DNA from: RUG14871 sp045539425 | GTDB taxonomy: Bacteria > Bacillota_I > Bacilli_A > Erysipelotrichales > Erysipelotrichaceae | DNA length: 30,965 bases | NCBI GenBank assembly: GCA_045539425.1 | Contig: JAZQFH010000024.1 | Span: 1 to 30,965, forward strand | Reading direction: 5' to 3' | Shown here: piece after piece, positions 15,630 through 23,765 of the stretch | Layout: each line of letters opens with the position of its first letter | How positions within the stretch are numbered: the first letter of the stretch is position 1 | Position numbers and translations under genes: made by a program | Notes under the pieces: generated by a model | The model's input: the letters and a program-made list of their open reading frames with translations, nothing else | What the model was told of the DNA's origin: nothing | Databases searched by the model: none

Positions 15630-16270
15630 TCTTACAGAAGATGGTGATCTATTTTACGATATTAAGTTTTATCGGGTATATCTATGAGTGCGCGGCGATG
15701 ACGTTCTGGCTCGGGCACTGGGATAACCGCGGCTTTCTTTACGGCCCGATCATCCCGATTTACGGGGCAGGGGCACTGTTTGCGACAGTATTCTTTGAGT
15801 ATGTTCTGAAAGACTACACGCCGCTTGGCGTATTTCTTACCGGAATGATCGGCACGGCGGTACTGGAGTATATTGTTCATTACACCATGGAAAAGCTGTT
15901 CCATAACTCCTGGTGGGATTATTCCAAATCCATTCTGAATATCAACGGAAGGGTATGCCTGCCGGCATCCATCGGATTCGGAATCGGTATCATGCTGATC
16001 ATCTACGGCATCAACCCGTATCTGCTCTTCATTTTAAACCGGATGAATCAAAGATTACTGAACTCTTTTGCCGTCCTGTTTACGGTACTTATCGCTCTTG
16101 ATGTTTACTATACGGTAAAGAACCAGAGAGGCTATATCGGCAGAATGGACCGCTATACGAAACTGTTTAATGCCAGGATGAACTCTCTGATCGGTGTACA
16201 CAAGGCTTTCAATGTCTTTGTCTACCGCATCTTTGAAATGATTGATAAGAAAGACCGCTCACAAATGTGA
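15626..16270 (+). CDS. PF06541 (CmpB-like, 'ABC-transporter type IV') membrane protein
   Basis: 214 residues, about five hydrophobic segments. Family signatures: GYIYEC (17-22), then RGFLYGPIIPIYGAGAL (about 35-51), LEYIVHYTMEKLF (about 80-92), WWDYSKSILNINGRVCL (about 96-112). Despite its Pfam name no ATPase partner is encoded here and the function is unknown. It is coupled to the HD hydrolase through an ATGA overlap, so they probably act together. The C-terminal 50 residues are basic and cytosolic. Confidence 0.82.
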   Translation: MILQKMVIYFTILSFIGYIYECAAMTFWLGHWDNRGFLYGPIIPIYGAGALFATVFFEYVLKDYTPLGVFLTGMIGTAVLEYIVHYTMEKLFHNSWWDYSKSILNINGRVCLPASIGFGIGIMLIIYGINPYLLFILNRMNQRLLNSFAVLFTVLIALDVYYTVKNQRGYIGRMDRYTKLFNARMNSLIGVHKAFNVFVYRIFEMIDKKDRSQM

Positions 16271-16328
16271 ATCCTGTTCGATTTCGAACCGGATTGCGGA
16301 CGTAATAACGGGGTTGTCCCGAGGTTAC
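16271..16328 (+). other. Two hairpins in the gap after the PF06541 gene
   Basis: ATCC-GTTCGA/TCGAAC-GGAT (16271-16294) and CGGG/CCCG within GTAA...TTAC (16302-16328) can each fold. Neither is followed by a T run, so they are not clear terminators; they may protect the upstream mRNA end. Confidence 0.35.
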
Positions 16329-16340
16329 ATACAGAAATCA

Positions 16341-16368
16341 TTGCTTTTCACAAAAAAGAAGTTATAAT
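16341..16368 (+). promoter_or_regulatory. Promoter of the sugar-type ABC operon leader
   Basis: TATAAT at 16363-16368 with a weak -35-like TTGCTT at 16341-16346 (16-nt spacer). The expected start site is about 16375. Confidence 0.65.
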
Positions 16369-16374
16369 AGATGT

Positions 16375-16462
16375 ATGAAGCGAAGATATGATATTTTCAC
16401 TCATCCAAACATAATTGATTAGTTGCAATCAAGGCAATACAGGGGAAGTATTGCCTTTTTTC
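16375..16462 (+). ncRNA. Terminated leader RNA (attenuator or small RNA) before the ABC operon
   Basis: From the expected start site to a strong terminator: AAGGCAATAC (16431-16440) pairs with GTATTGCCTT (16448-16457), 10 bp, followed by T6. An upstream stem TTGATT/AATCAA (16415-16432) shares its last two bases with the terminator arm, and a second GCAAT at 16425-16429 could pair with the same ATTGC, so an alternative fold exists. It also encodes a possible 15-codon peptide (16375-16422). No known riboswitch or RAT antiterminator consensus is recognised. Either regulated readthrough into the ABC genes or an independent small RNA of about 88 nt. Confidence 0.6.
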
Positions 16463-16519
16463 ATAATTGGTCATAAAAGTAGAAATACTTTGATAATAAC
16501 TTTAGAAGGGAGAAATTTT

Positions 16520-17830
16520 ATGAAAAAGTTATTGACATTGTTGCTCGCACTTCTTCTGATGATCACCATCACGGGATGTTCGGGCAAGCAGGGAGGAGAG
16601 GATACTCCGAAGGAAGATGAAATTCTGACGGAACTCAAGGAACCTGTAACGATCACGGTCTGGAATACTTATACGTATCATCAGCAGGAAGCGTTCCAGG
16701 CAATGGTTGATTCCTTCAACCAGAGTCAGGATAAAGTCACGGTTGTTTACGAACCGCAGGCATATCAGGACTTTGACAGCAACCTTCTGAACGCTGTCAG
16801 AAACGGTACCGGACCAAACGTCACAAACCGTTATCCGAGTTCCGCGGCAGCTTATATTGAAGAGAATCTTCTTGTGAACCTGACACCGTACATCAATAAT
16901 GAAACAGTCGGTATTCAGGGATTCAAGGATAATCTTGTCGGTAAGGTTTACGAAGAAATCACACAGTGGGGTGAAGACTCCGTCTATGTATTCCCGATCA
17001 TCATCACATCGGAAGTTCTCTACTATAATAAAGACATCTTCACTGAGTTAAACCTCCAGGTCCCGAAGACTTGGGAAGAGCTCGCAACGGTCTCCAAGAC
17101 GATTTATGAACAGAAAGGTATTCCGGGCTGGGGCTCCGACTCTGAAACGGATACGATGATCGACCGCGTGATTCAGCTCGGCTCCTCCTTCATTGATGCC
17201 AAGGAACACAAGGTAGCCGTCGATGAAGCGAAATTCAAAGAAGCATTAGAGTGGTATCTGACAGGCTTAAAGGAAGGCTACTTCCGCTTAGCCGGTGAAG
17301 ACTACTATCATTCCGGACCATTCACGGCAGGAAATGTTGCGACATACATCGGCTCTTCCGCAGGCAGCGGCTACGTTTTACCGTATGCGGACTTCGAAGT
17401 CGGCGTTGCTCTGATTCCGCAGTCCGGTTCCGTGAAGTTTGCTCCGGCATGGGGCGGCGGTTTAGTCGCATTCGACAAGACTCCGGAAGAAAATCTGGCC
17501 AGCTATCTGTTCTTAAAATACTGCCTCTCGGATGAAGTACTGGCAAAATGGGCAATCGAGTTCGGTGCTGCACCATGCACGAAATCTGCCATTAACACAG
17601 CCACATTCCAGGAACAGGTCAAGAACGATATCGTTACGGCAGCTTTAGTTGAAACAACGGAATGCATCAACTGGGTTCCGTCCGTCGCAGGTGCTGACGG
17701 TGTCCGTGACGCGTTCGGCAAAGCGGTTGACTCCGCCAGTGCAGATGACAGCGGAAAAGATGTCAAGACTCTGGTAGAAGAAGCAACGAAAGTATTCTTC
17801 CAGGAAGCTCAGGCTGCATTAGACCAATAA
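16520..17830 (+). CDS. Extracellular solute-binding lipoprotein, family 1 (UgpB/MalE-like)
   Basis: 436 residues from ATG 16520, with GAAGGGAG upstream; a longer in-frame reading starts inside the leader terminator and is rejected. Signal peptide MKKLL..., lipobox ITGC with C20, then an acidic linker. The mature protein has the family-1 binding-protein layout: VTITVWNTYTYHQQEAFQAM at the start, PIIITSEVLYYNKDIF near 160, KTWEEL, and APAWGGGLVAFDKTPEE with the hinge near 320. The GGG stretch resembles UgpB-type glycerol-phosphate or sugar binders, but substrate cannot be fixed. First gene of the importer cluster; outside of the membrane. Confidence 0.9.
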   Translation: MKKLLTLLLALLLMITITGCSGKQGGEDTPKEDEILTELKEPVTITVWNTYTYHQQEAFQAMVDSFNQSQDKVTVVYEPQAYQDFDSNLLNAVRNGTGPNVTNRYPSSAAAYIEENLLVNLTPYINNETVGIQGFKDNLVGKVYEEITQWGEDSVYVFPIIITSEVLYYNKDIFTELNLQVPKTWEELATVSKTIYEQKGIPGWGSDSETDTMIDRVIQLGSSFIDAKEHKVAVDEAKFKEALEWYLTGLKEGYFRLAGEDYYHSGPFTAGNVATYIGSSAGSGYVLPYADFEVGVALIPQSGSVKFAPAWGGGLVAFDKTPEENLASYLFLKYCLSDEVLAKWAIEFGAAPCTKSAINTATFQEQVKNDIVTAALVETTECINWVPSVAGADGVRDAFGKAVDSASADDSGKDVKTLVEEATKVFFQEAQAALDQ

Positions 17831-17841
17831 TCATAATGTAT

Positions 17842-17873
17842 GACAGGGATCACGCCTTTGCGTGATTCCTGTC
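17842..17873 (+). promoter_or_regulatory. Strong hairpin between binding protein and ATPase genes
   Basis: A 14-bp stem (17842-17855 with 17860-17873, one G-T pair) closes on CTTT. No T run follows, so it is not a standard terminator. Such hairpins after binding-protein genes usually protect the upstream mRNA and lower downstream expression. A second smaller hairpin, CTGCTG/CAGCAG (17901-17921), lies just before the ATPase RBS. Confidence 0.6.
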
Positions 17874-17939
17874 TCTGCTATTCAGAAATGAACAGAGGGA
17901 CTGCTGATTTGTGAACAGCAGAAGAAAGAGGAATTGCAT

Positions 17940-19007
17940 ATGGAAGTAAAAATTGAAAATCTGGTGAAGCGCTTTAATGATGTGACGGCAGTCAATCATG
18001 TCAACGCGACATTTGAAAGCGGGAAACTGATTGCTTTACTTGGGCCGAGCGGCTGCGGAAAAACAACCATGCTGAACATGCTCAGCGGTATTTTATCCGT
18101 AACGGAAGGAAAGATCTATTTTGACGGGAAAGACGTTACGGATCTTACGCCGGATAAACGTGAGATCGGGCTCGTCTTCCAGAATTATGCACTCTATCCG
18201 CACATGACGGTATTAGAGAACATCTGCTTCCCGTTAAAAATCAAAAAGGTGCCGAAAAAAGAGCGCATTGAAAAAGCGAAGAAGATGGCGAAGATGGTTC
18301 ATATTGATGAGTATCTTGACCGCTTGCCGAAGGAACTCTCCGGCGGACAGCAGCAGCGTGTCGCCATTGCCAGAGCGCTTGTGAAAGAGCCGAAACTTCT
18401 CTTACTGGATGAACCGCTATCCAACTTAGACGCAAAGTTACGTGTGGAAATGCGTGAAGAGATCCGCCGGATTCAGAGGGAAAGCGGTGTTACCACGGTC
18501 TTTGTCACACATGACCAGGAAGAAGCCACTTCCATCTCCGACTACATCATGCTGATGAAGCTCGGTGTCCAGCAGCAGTTTGCGGAAACCAGAAGCCTCT
18601 ATAATAATCCGGCGAATCTGTTTGTGGCGGACTTTATCGGTAATCCGACCATCAATCAGCTGCACGGCGTCTACCGTGATCAGAAGGTTTTCTGCGATGA
18701 CAGCGACGTTGAGTTTGAAGTCGGAAAATATCCTGCGGAAGAGGGGAAACGCGTTGTTCTTGCCATTCGTCCGGAAAGCATGCTTGTCAATGACACAAAG
18801 GGAACCAGATTAACTGTTCAGGAAACCTATATTTCCGGAAAGGATACGCTCTGCGTGTTCCAGGTAGGTAAATCGGCAATCCGTGCTTATGTGGATAATG
18901 ACAACGCTCCAAGCAACGGAGATGTTTTATCGGTATCGCTGAAACAGAAAGGTGTCTTCCTCTTTGATGAAGAAACGGGAGAACGTTATTATGAGCAAAA
19001 AGACTAA
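17940..19007 (+). CDS. ABC importer ATPase (MalK/UgpC/MsmK-like)
   Basis: 355 residues from ATG 17940 (AGAGGAA upstream). Walker A GPSGCGKT (35-42), Q-loop Q81 (VFQNYAL), signature LSGGQ (133-137), Walker B LLLLDE (D157, E158), switch H191 (VTHDQEEA). A C-terminal TOBE-type domain (from about 235, with VVLAIRPESM) is as in CUT1 ATPases, whose substrates are di/oligosaccharides, glycerol-3-phosphate or polyols. The 3' end overlaps the first permease by 17 nt. It would energise the two permeases from the cytosolic side. Confidence 0.95.
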   Translation: MEVKIENLVKRFNDVTAVNHVNATFESGKLIALLGPSGCGKTTMLNMLSGILSVTEGKIYFDGKDVTDLTPDKREIGLVFQNYALYPHMTVLENICFPLKIKKVPKKERIEKAKKMAKMVHIDEYLDRLPKELSGGQQQRVAIARALVKEPKLLLLDEPLSNLDAKLRVEMREEIRRIQRESGVTTVFVTHDQEEATSISDYIMLMKLGVQQQFAETRSLYNNPANLFVADFIGNPTINQLHGVYRDQKVFCDDSDVEFEVGKYPAEEGKRVVLAIRPESMLVNDTKGTRLTVQETYISGKDTLCVFQVGKSAIRAYVDNDNAPSNGDVLSVSLKQKGVFLFDEETGERYYEQKD

Positions 19008-19920
19008 GCGTAAAACATCCCGTCATTACGATCCGGATTATAAATTCCGTATCAGGGATCTGGGAAAAGTGTTTCTCTTTCTCGGACCGTTTATGGTAGG
19101 AATCATCATATTTACCATTTATCCGTTCATCAACGCCTTTCTGATGAGTTTCAAGGAAAACTACAGTGTCCTGCGTGATACCTTCAGTGGCTGGGGATTC
19201 GGCAATTATCAGAAGATTCTGAATGACCCGATCTTCCGCTCCGCTTTAGTCACGACACTGAAATATGTCGTTATCGTCGTTCCCGTTTCCCTGATCATCA
19301 GTATCGTGATTGCGGTTCTTTTGAATAATGTCAAAAAATTCCAGGCGATCCTGCAGACAGCTTACTTCATGCCGCTTGTTACATCGACTGCAGCCATCAG
19401 CCTTGTCTTCCGCTTTCTCTTTACCAATGAAGGCGGTCTGATCAATAAGATTATCACGATGCTAGGCGGCACTCAGATCAACTTCCTGGGAACAAATAAA
19501 TGGAGTGAATTTGTTCTTTATATCTTCGGTATCTGGAACATCCTGCCGTTCACCATTATCCTATTACTGGCAGGACTTCAGAATATTGACCCGCAGTATT
19601 ATACGGCCGCAAAGGTAGACGGTGCGAAATCGTTTGATATCTTCAAGGACATCACGATTCCATTGCTTTCACCAACCATTGCCTTGGTTGCCATTGTGAA
19701 TTCCATCAGTGCATTCAAGGTGTTCGACTACGTCTTCCAGCTCTATAACAAGCCGGGTCCGGGATATAATCTGTATACCATCATTTATTACATCTACGAA
19801 AAATTCGGCGGAACGAAACCGCAGTACGGTTATGCGGCGGCTGCCAGTATCGTATTATTCTTTATCATCGCCGTCTTTACGCTCTTGCAAAGAGCCCTGC
19901 AGAAGCGCACGGATTATTAG
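18991..19920 (+). CDS. ABC importer permease (MalF/UgpA-like)
   Basis: 309 residues from ATG 18991 (GGGAG upstream), 17 nt inside the ATPase gene. A basic cytosolic N-terminus precedes six hydrophobic segments. The EAA loop that docks to the ATPase is near 205-228 (AAKVDGAKSFDIFKDITIP). The Gly of the loop and the closing IP are in place. First of two permease subunits. Confidence 0.93.
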   Translation: MSKKTKRKTSRHYDPDYKFRIRDLGKVFLFLGPFMVGIIIFTIYPFINAFLMSFKENYSVLRDTFSGWGFGNYQKILNDPIFRSALVTTLKYVVIVVPVSLIISIVIAVLLNNVKKFQAILQTAYFMPLVTSTAAISLVFRFLFTNEGGLINKIITMLGGTQINFLGTNKWSEFVLYIFGIWNILPFTIILLLAGLQNIDPQYYTAAKVDGAKSFDIFKDITIPLLSPTIALVAIVNSISAFKVFDYVFQLYNKPGPGYNLYTIIYYIYEKFGGTKPQYGYAAAASIVLFFIIAVFTLLQRALQKRTDY

Positions 19921-19934
19921 AAGGAGGAAGGAAC

Positions 19935-20765
19935 ATGAACAACTTAAGTACAAAGCTGAAAAACCTCTTACAGTATGTCATTCTCTTCCTCGGGGGCGGC
20001 ATTATGTTTCTGCCGTTCTTCTGGATGATCAACTCCTCCTTCAAGACCGAGAAAGAACTTTTGGACTTCAGTACCTTCTTCCCGACAAAACTGCTTGTAG
20101 ATAACTTCCGGCAGGCATGGGAGATGGGTGACTTCGTCAAGTACTTCCGCAACTCCGTATTCGTTACGGTCGTATGCGTGGCACTGACGATGTTTGTGAC
20201 GATTCTGGCCGCATACGCATTTTCCAAGCTGCATTTCCCGGGACGTGATCTGATCTTCGGGATCCTTGTCAGCATGATGATGATTCCGTATGAAATGCTG
20301 ATGATCACAAACTATGAAACCATTATTCATATGCGCCTGTTCGGAAAAATCTGGTCTCTGATCGTTCCGTTTACGTCGAGCATTTTCTATACCTACATCT
20401 TAAGAAACTTCTTCCTGTCGGTACCGGACAGCCTCTATCAGAGCGCCCGCATCGACGGGGCAAATGACTGGCAGTACCTCTGGGAAGTGATGGTACCGAT
20501 TGCCAAACCGTCTTTGGTAACGATCGGCTTACTGGATGCCATTACCTGCTGGAACAGCTTCATGTGGACAATGCTCATGTCCTCCAGTAACCGCGCCATC
20601 CGTACGCTTCCATACGGATTAACAGCTTTCACATCGGAAGCAGGGGTTCACTATAACCTCTGGATGGCCGGAGCTACCATCGTTGTCATTCCGATGATCT
20701 TACTGTTCTTACTTTGCCGCAAGAGCATCATTACCGGTGTCAGCCGCGGCGGTCTGAAAGGATAG
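19935..20765 (+). CDS. ABC importer permease (MalG/UgpE-like)
   Basis: 276 residues, six hydrophobic segments, EAA loop near 169-192 (SARIDGANDWQYLWEVMVP). AAGGAGGAAG is 6 nt upstream of the ATG, 14 nt after the first permease. It ends in a basic tail (RGGLKG). Only 2 nt separate its stop from the first nucleotidase-like gene, so those enzymes are translated from the same message. Confidence 0.93.
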   Translation: MNNLSTKLKNLLQYVILFLGGGIMFLPFFWMINSSFKTEKELLDFSTFFPTKLLVDNFRQAWEMGDFVKYFRNSVFVTVVCVALTMFVTILAAYAFSKLHFPGRDLIFGILVSMMMIPYEMLMITNYETIIHMRLFGKIWSLIVPFTSSIFYTYILRNFFLSVPDSLYQSARIDGANDWQYLWEVMVPIAKPSLVTIGLLDAITCWNSFMWTMLMSSSNRAIRTLPYGLTAFTSEAGVHYNLWMAGATIVVIPMILLFLLCRKSIITGVSRGGLKG

Positions 20766-20767
20766 GC

Positions 20768-22228
20768 ATGTCTCTAATCCGGTTGGATGTATTGGCTCAT
20801 GCGGATTTCCATGGCCAGTTTCGTGAAGATGAAGAAAATCCGGGGTTATCCCGCTTTTTCTGTTGCGCGGATTCTTTCCGGAAAACAAATCCCGAATATA
20901 CGCTTTTACTCGATGCCGGGGATGAATCCAAATGCCTCTGGCATGGAAAAGATGTCTATGAAGGACTCTCTTTATTACAAACCGATGCCATGGTTCTGGG
21001 AAATCATGAATTTGACAGGGGAGAAACAGATCTTCTCGAATGCATCTCTTATGCCAATGATCATTTTCCCGTCCTTTGTGCAAATATCATAAACAGGGAA
21101 TCAGGCAAACCGATCAAGGGAACGCTTCCCTATATTCTGCTTCATAAACGGGATGTTACAATCGGGATCCTGGGTCTCAGCAGCAGCTACACTCCCTATA
21201 TTGTGGAAAAGTCGGCATTTGAACCGTTTGAAATGCTGGACTCCGTCAAAGTCATAAAGCAGTATGTACCTGAAATGAAAGCGCAGGGAGCCGATATCAT
21301 CATTCTCTTATCGCATTTCCCGTTCTATCCGGATGAAAGCGGGGAACTCTTTGAGGTATTTGATCAGGTGAAAGATCTTCCAATCGATGTCTTTATCGGA
21401 GGACATATCCCCGGTGATTATGCGAAAGCTGTCGGGAGTACCGCAATTGTCAAAGGCGGCTTTCACGGTGTCAGTCTGCCGCACGTGGCGCTCTTCTATG
21501 ATACGGATCTACATTGCGTTGTTGAGCGTCGCACCGAAGTACTGGACGTGTTAAACGGCCTTACGCAAAAAGATGAGAAAGTGGATGCGTTTGTAGCGCG
21601 TGTGACTGCACCATACCGTGCGTATTATGAAGAGGAAATCACCATAGCGAAAGAAGTGATTCCGATGTATCTGAATAAAGAAAGTCCGCTTGGAGATCTC
21701 ATATCTGATGCCGTACGTGACGCGGTAAATACCGATGTTGTCTATCTGAACTGTACGAGCTGCGGAAGGGGACTTGAGAAGGGGATCATCACTCCCTATA
21801 AGATATCCAAAGCCATCTATTTTAACGAACATATTCAGCTCACGCAGATGAGCGGAAAAGATCTCCGGATGCTCTTTGAACTGGTTCATGAACCTGAGAT
21901 CTTCGGGAACAATGCGGAAGTGATGTTTTCCGGACTACGGGTCGTGATTGACCACAATCAACCGGCCGGTAAAAAAGTGATTTCCATTCAGAGAGACGGC
22001 GTGGAAATTGATGAGAATTGCATCTATTCCGTCGCAACATCAAAGTATATGAGCAGCGGCGGAAACGGTACTTCTTCCTTTGCGGAAAGGTTCCGTTTCC
22101 ATGAACTGAGCATCACAACGCATCAGGCTATCATTCAATATCTCAGAAAAAAAGAAAGGATCAAAGCGGAGATAGATCAGAGGTATGTCTTTATCGGGAC
22201 ACCTGAAAACGATCACGCTCCATGGTAA
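20768..22228 (+). CDS. Cytosolic 5'-nucleotidase/metallophosphoesterase-like protein, paralogue 1
   Basis: 486 residues from ATG 20768 (AAAGGA upstream); no signal peptide, unlike most 5'-nucleotidases. The N-terminal metallophosphoesterase domain has D13-x-H15 (ADFHG), G51-D52, GNHE (N79, H80), H183 (LSHFPF) and H213 (GGHIPG). The second metal ligand after that His (Q or H in GHxQ/GHxH) is Pro215, so metal site 1 is incomplete. The C-terminal 5'-nucleotidase domain (from about 290: SPLGDLISDAVRD, then YMSSGGNGT) has NCTSCGRG at 328-335 where the substrate-binding NGGGIR is expected. It ends with RYVFIGTPENDHAPW. It belongs to the family by fold, but substrate and activity are open. Translated with the ABC importer. 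Confidence 0.8.
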   Translation: MSLIRLDVLAHADFHGQFREDEENPGLSRFFCCADSFRKTNPEYTLLLDAGDESKCLWHGKDVYEGLSLLQTDAMVLGNHEFDRGETDLLECISYANDHFPVLCANIINRESGKPIKGTLPYILLHKRDVTIGILGLSSSYTPYIVEKSAFEPFEMLDSVKVIKQYVPEMKAQGADIIILLSHFPFYPDESGELFEVFDQVKDLPIDVFIGGHIPGDYAKAVGSTAIVKGGFHGVSLPHVALFYDTDLHCVVERRTEVLDVLNGLTQKDEKVDAFVARVTAPYRAYYEEEITIAKEVIPMYLNKESPLGDLISDAVRDAVNTDVVYLNCTSCGRGLEKGIITPYKISKAIYFNEHIQLTQMSGKDLRMLFELVHEPEIFGNNAEVMFSGLRVVIDHNQPAGKKVISIQRDGVEIDENCIYSVATSKYMSSGGNGTSSFAERFRFHELSITTHQAIIQYLRKKERIKAEIDQRYVFIGTPENDHAPW

Positions 22229-23691
22229 TGCATATGGTAACAATCAGGATTCTCTCTCATGCGGATTATTCCGGGCAGATCAGAAGAAATGAAAATGCCA
22301 GCGGACTTTCGTATTTCAAAAAAGCGATTGACAATATTAGAAATCAGGATCCGGAACATACCCTGTTACTGGATGCCGGAGATAACTTCAAACATGTCCT
22401 CTGGGATCACTTTGTCCGTCAGGAAGTGCTTTTACTCGGAACGGACGTTTTTGAGCTCGGCAATCATGAGTTTGATAACGGGGAACGGGAGCTTGAAAAG
22501 AGGATTGAGGAAATCAGTGATCAGGTGGATGTGGTTTGCTCCAATATTGTAAAAAAGAAGGATGATTCCTTTATCAAAGGAGTCAAGCCGTATACGATTC
22601 TGAAAAAAGGGGATGTTACCTACGGTATTTTGGGACTCTGTACCGAATATACTCCTTATATGGTAACTTCATCAATGATTGAGCCGTTTCGCGTCTTAGA
22701 CTCCGTGGAATGTGCCAGAAAGTATATTCCACAGATGCGCTCAGAAGGGGCTGAAATCATCATCGTCTTAACGCATTTCCCGTTTTATGAGGATGAGACG
22801 GGTGAACTCTTTGACGTTTTCAACCAGATTAAAGATCTGAAACCTGACGTGATGATCGGCGGGCATATCCCGGGTGATTTTGCGAAGGTGATTGACTGCT
22901 GCATTATTACCAAAGCGGGATTCGGCGGAAAGAGTCTGGGTATTGCGACGATTGAATACGATGATACGGAAAAGAAAATCGTTTCCAAAAAGGCCGAGGT
23001 CCTGGACGTATTCCATGATCAAATGGAAGAAGACGCTGAAACCAGAGACATCGTAGAGGAAACGCTGGAACCATATAATTACTACTTTGATGAAGTACTC
23101 GCGGATGTGACTGAAGATATCCCGATGCGACTGGACTTTGAAAGTGAAATGGGAAATCTCATTGCGGATGCCGTAAGAGATTACTTCCATACGGATTTTG
23201 CCTATTTTAACTGCACCAGCTGCGGCAAACGGATCCCCAAAGGACCGTTAACCAGAGAAACCATCTCGGAATCCATGGGATTTAATGATGAGCTCTATCT
23301 TTCCGTTTACCGCGGAGAAGATCTCTATGATCTCTTTGAGCACGTTCATGTACCGGAGCGCTTCGGCAATAACGGAAACATCTTTTTCAGCGGAATCTGC
23401 GTTAAAATGGACCACACCAAACCGGCAGGAGAAAAGGTTGTCTATATCACGGATCCGGAAGGATATAAGATCCAGCGGAATGCGGTAATCACGGTTGTGA
23501 CATCGGAATATATGTCCAGCGGCGGAAACGATACCAAAGAGATCGCAAAGCGCGTGCACTGGCAGAATACGCACGTACGCATTCATGACGTCCTTGCCGA
23601 ATACTTCCGTAAAATTCAGAAAGTGGAAAAGAAACCATTGGGCAGGTATCCGTTTATCGGAACACCGGAAAATGACAACAGTCCGTGGTAA
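22222..23691 (+). CDS. Cytosolic 5'-nucleotidase/metallophosphoesterase-like protein, paralogue 2
   Basis: 489 residues from ATG 22222; in-frame ATGs at 22228 (overlapping the preceding TAA as TAATG) and 22234 are equally plausible. It is clearly a tandem paralogue of the preceding gene over its whole length. The DxH motif reads D15-Y-S17, so one metal ligand is lost; D54, N81, H82, H185 and H215 (GGHIPGD) remain. It shares NCTSCGKR (330-337), YMSSGGND and the closing RYPFIGTPENDNSPW. With two of the site-1 ligands missing it may use one metal, be a pseudo-enzyme, or complement paralogue 1 in a heteromer. Last gene of the importer cluster, followed by a strong terminator. Confidence 0.8.
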   Translation: MVMHMVTIRILSHADYSGQIRRNENASGLSYFKKAIDNIRNQDPEHTLLLDAGDNFKHVLWDHFVRQEVLLLGTDVFELGNHEFDNGERELEKRIEEISDQVDVVCSNIVKKKDDSFIKGVKPYTILKKGDVTYGILGLCTEYTPYMVTSSMIEPFRVLDSVECARKYIPQMRSEGAEIIIVLTHFPFYEDETGELFDVFNQIKDLKPDVMIGGHIPGDFAKVIDCCIITKAGFGGKSLGIATIEYDDTEKKIVSKKAEVLDVFHDQMEEDAETRDIVEETLEPYNYYFDEVLADVTEDIPMRLDFESEMGNLIADAVRDYFHTDFAYFNCTSCGKRIPKGPLTRETISESMGFNDELYLSVYRGEDLYDLFEHVHVPERFGNNGNIFFSGICVKMDHTKPAGEKVVYITDPEGYKIQRNAVITVVTSEYMSSGGNDTKEIAKRVHWQNTHVRIHDVLAEYFRKIQKVEKKPLGRYPFIGTPENDNSPW

Positions 23692-23719
23692 AAACGTTAC
23701 ACGAATCATTCAATATGAA

Positions 23720-23751
23720 AAGCAGGAACTCGGGTTCCTGCTTGTTTATTT
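23720..23751 (+). terminator. Terminator of the ABC-nucleotidase operon
   Basis: AAGCAGGAAC (23720-23729) pairs with GTTCCTGCTT (23734-23743) around TCGG, followed by a T-rich tail. It lies between convergent operon and proC and may serve both. Confidence 0.85.
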
Positions 23752-23765
23752 TAGATGGAGTATGA

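Noticed and set aside
16400..16462. RAT-type antiterminator of the SacY/LicT family
   Set aside because: The sequence before the terminator does not match the RAT consensus, and no BglG-type regulator is nearby.
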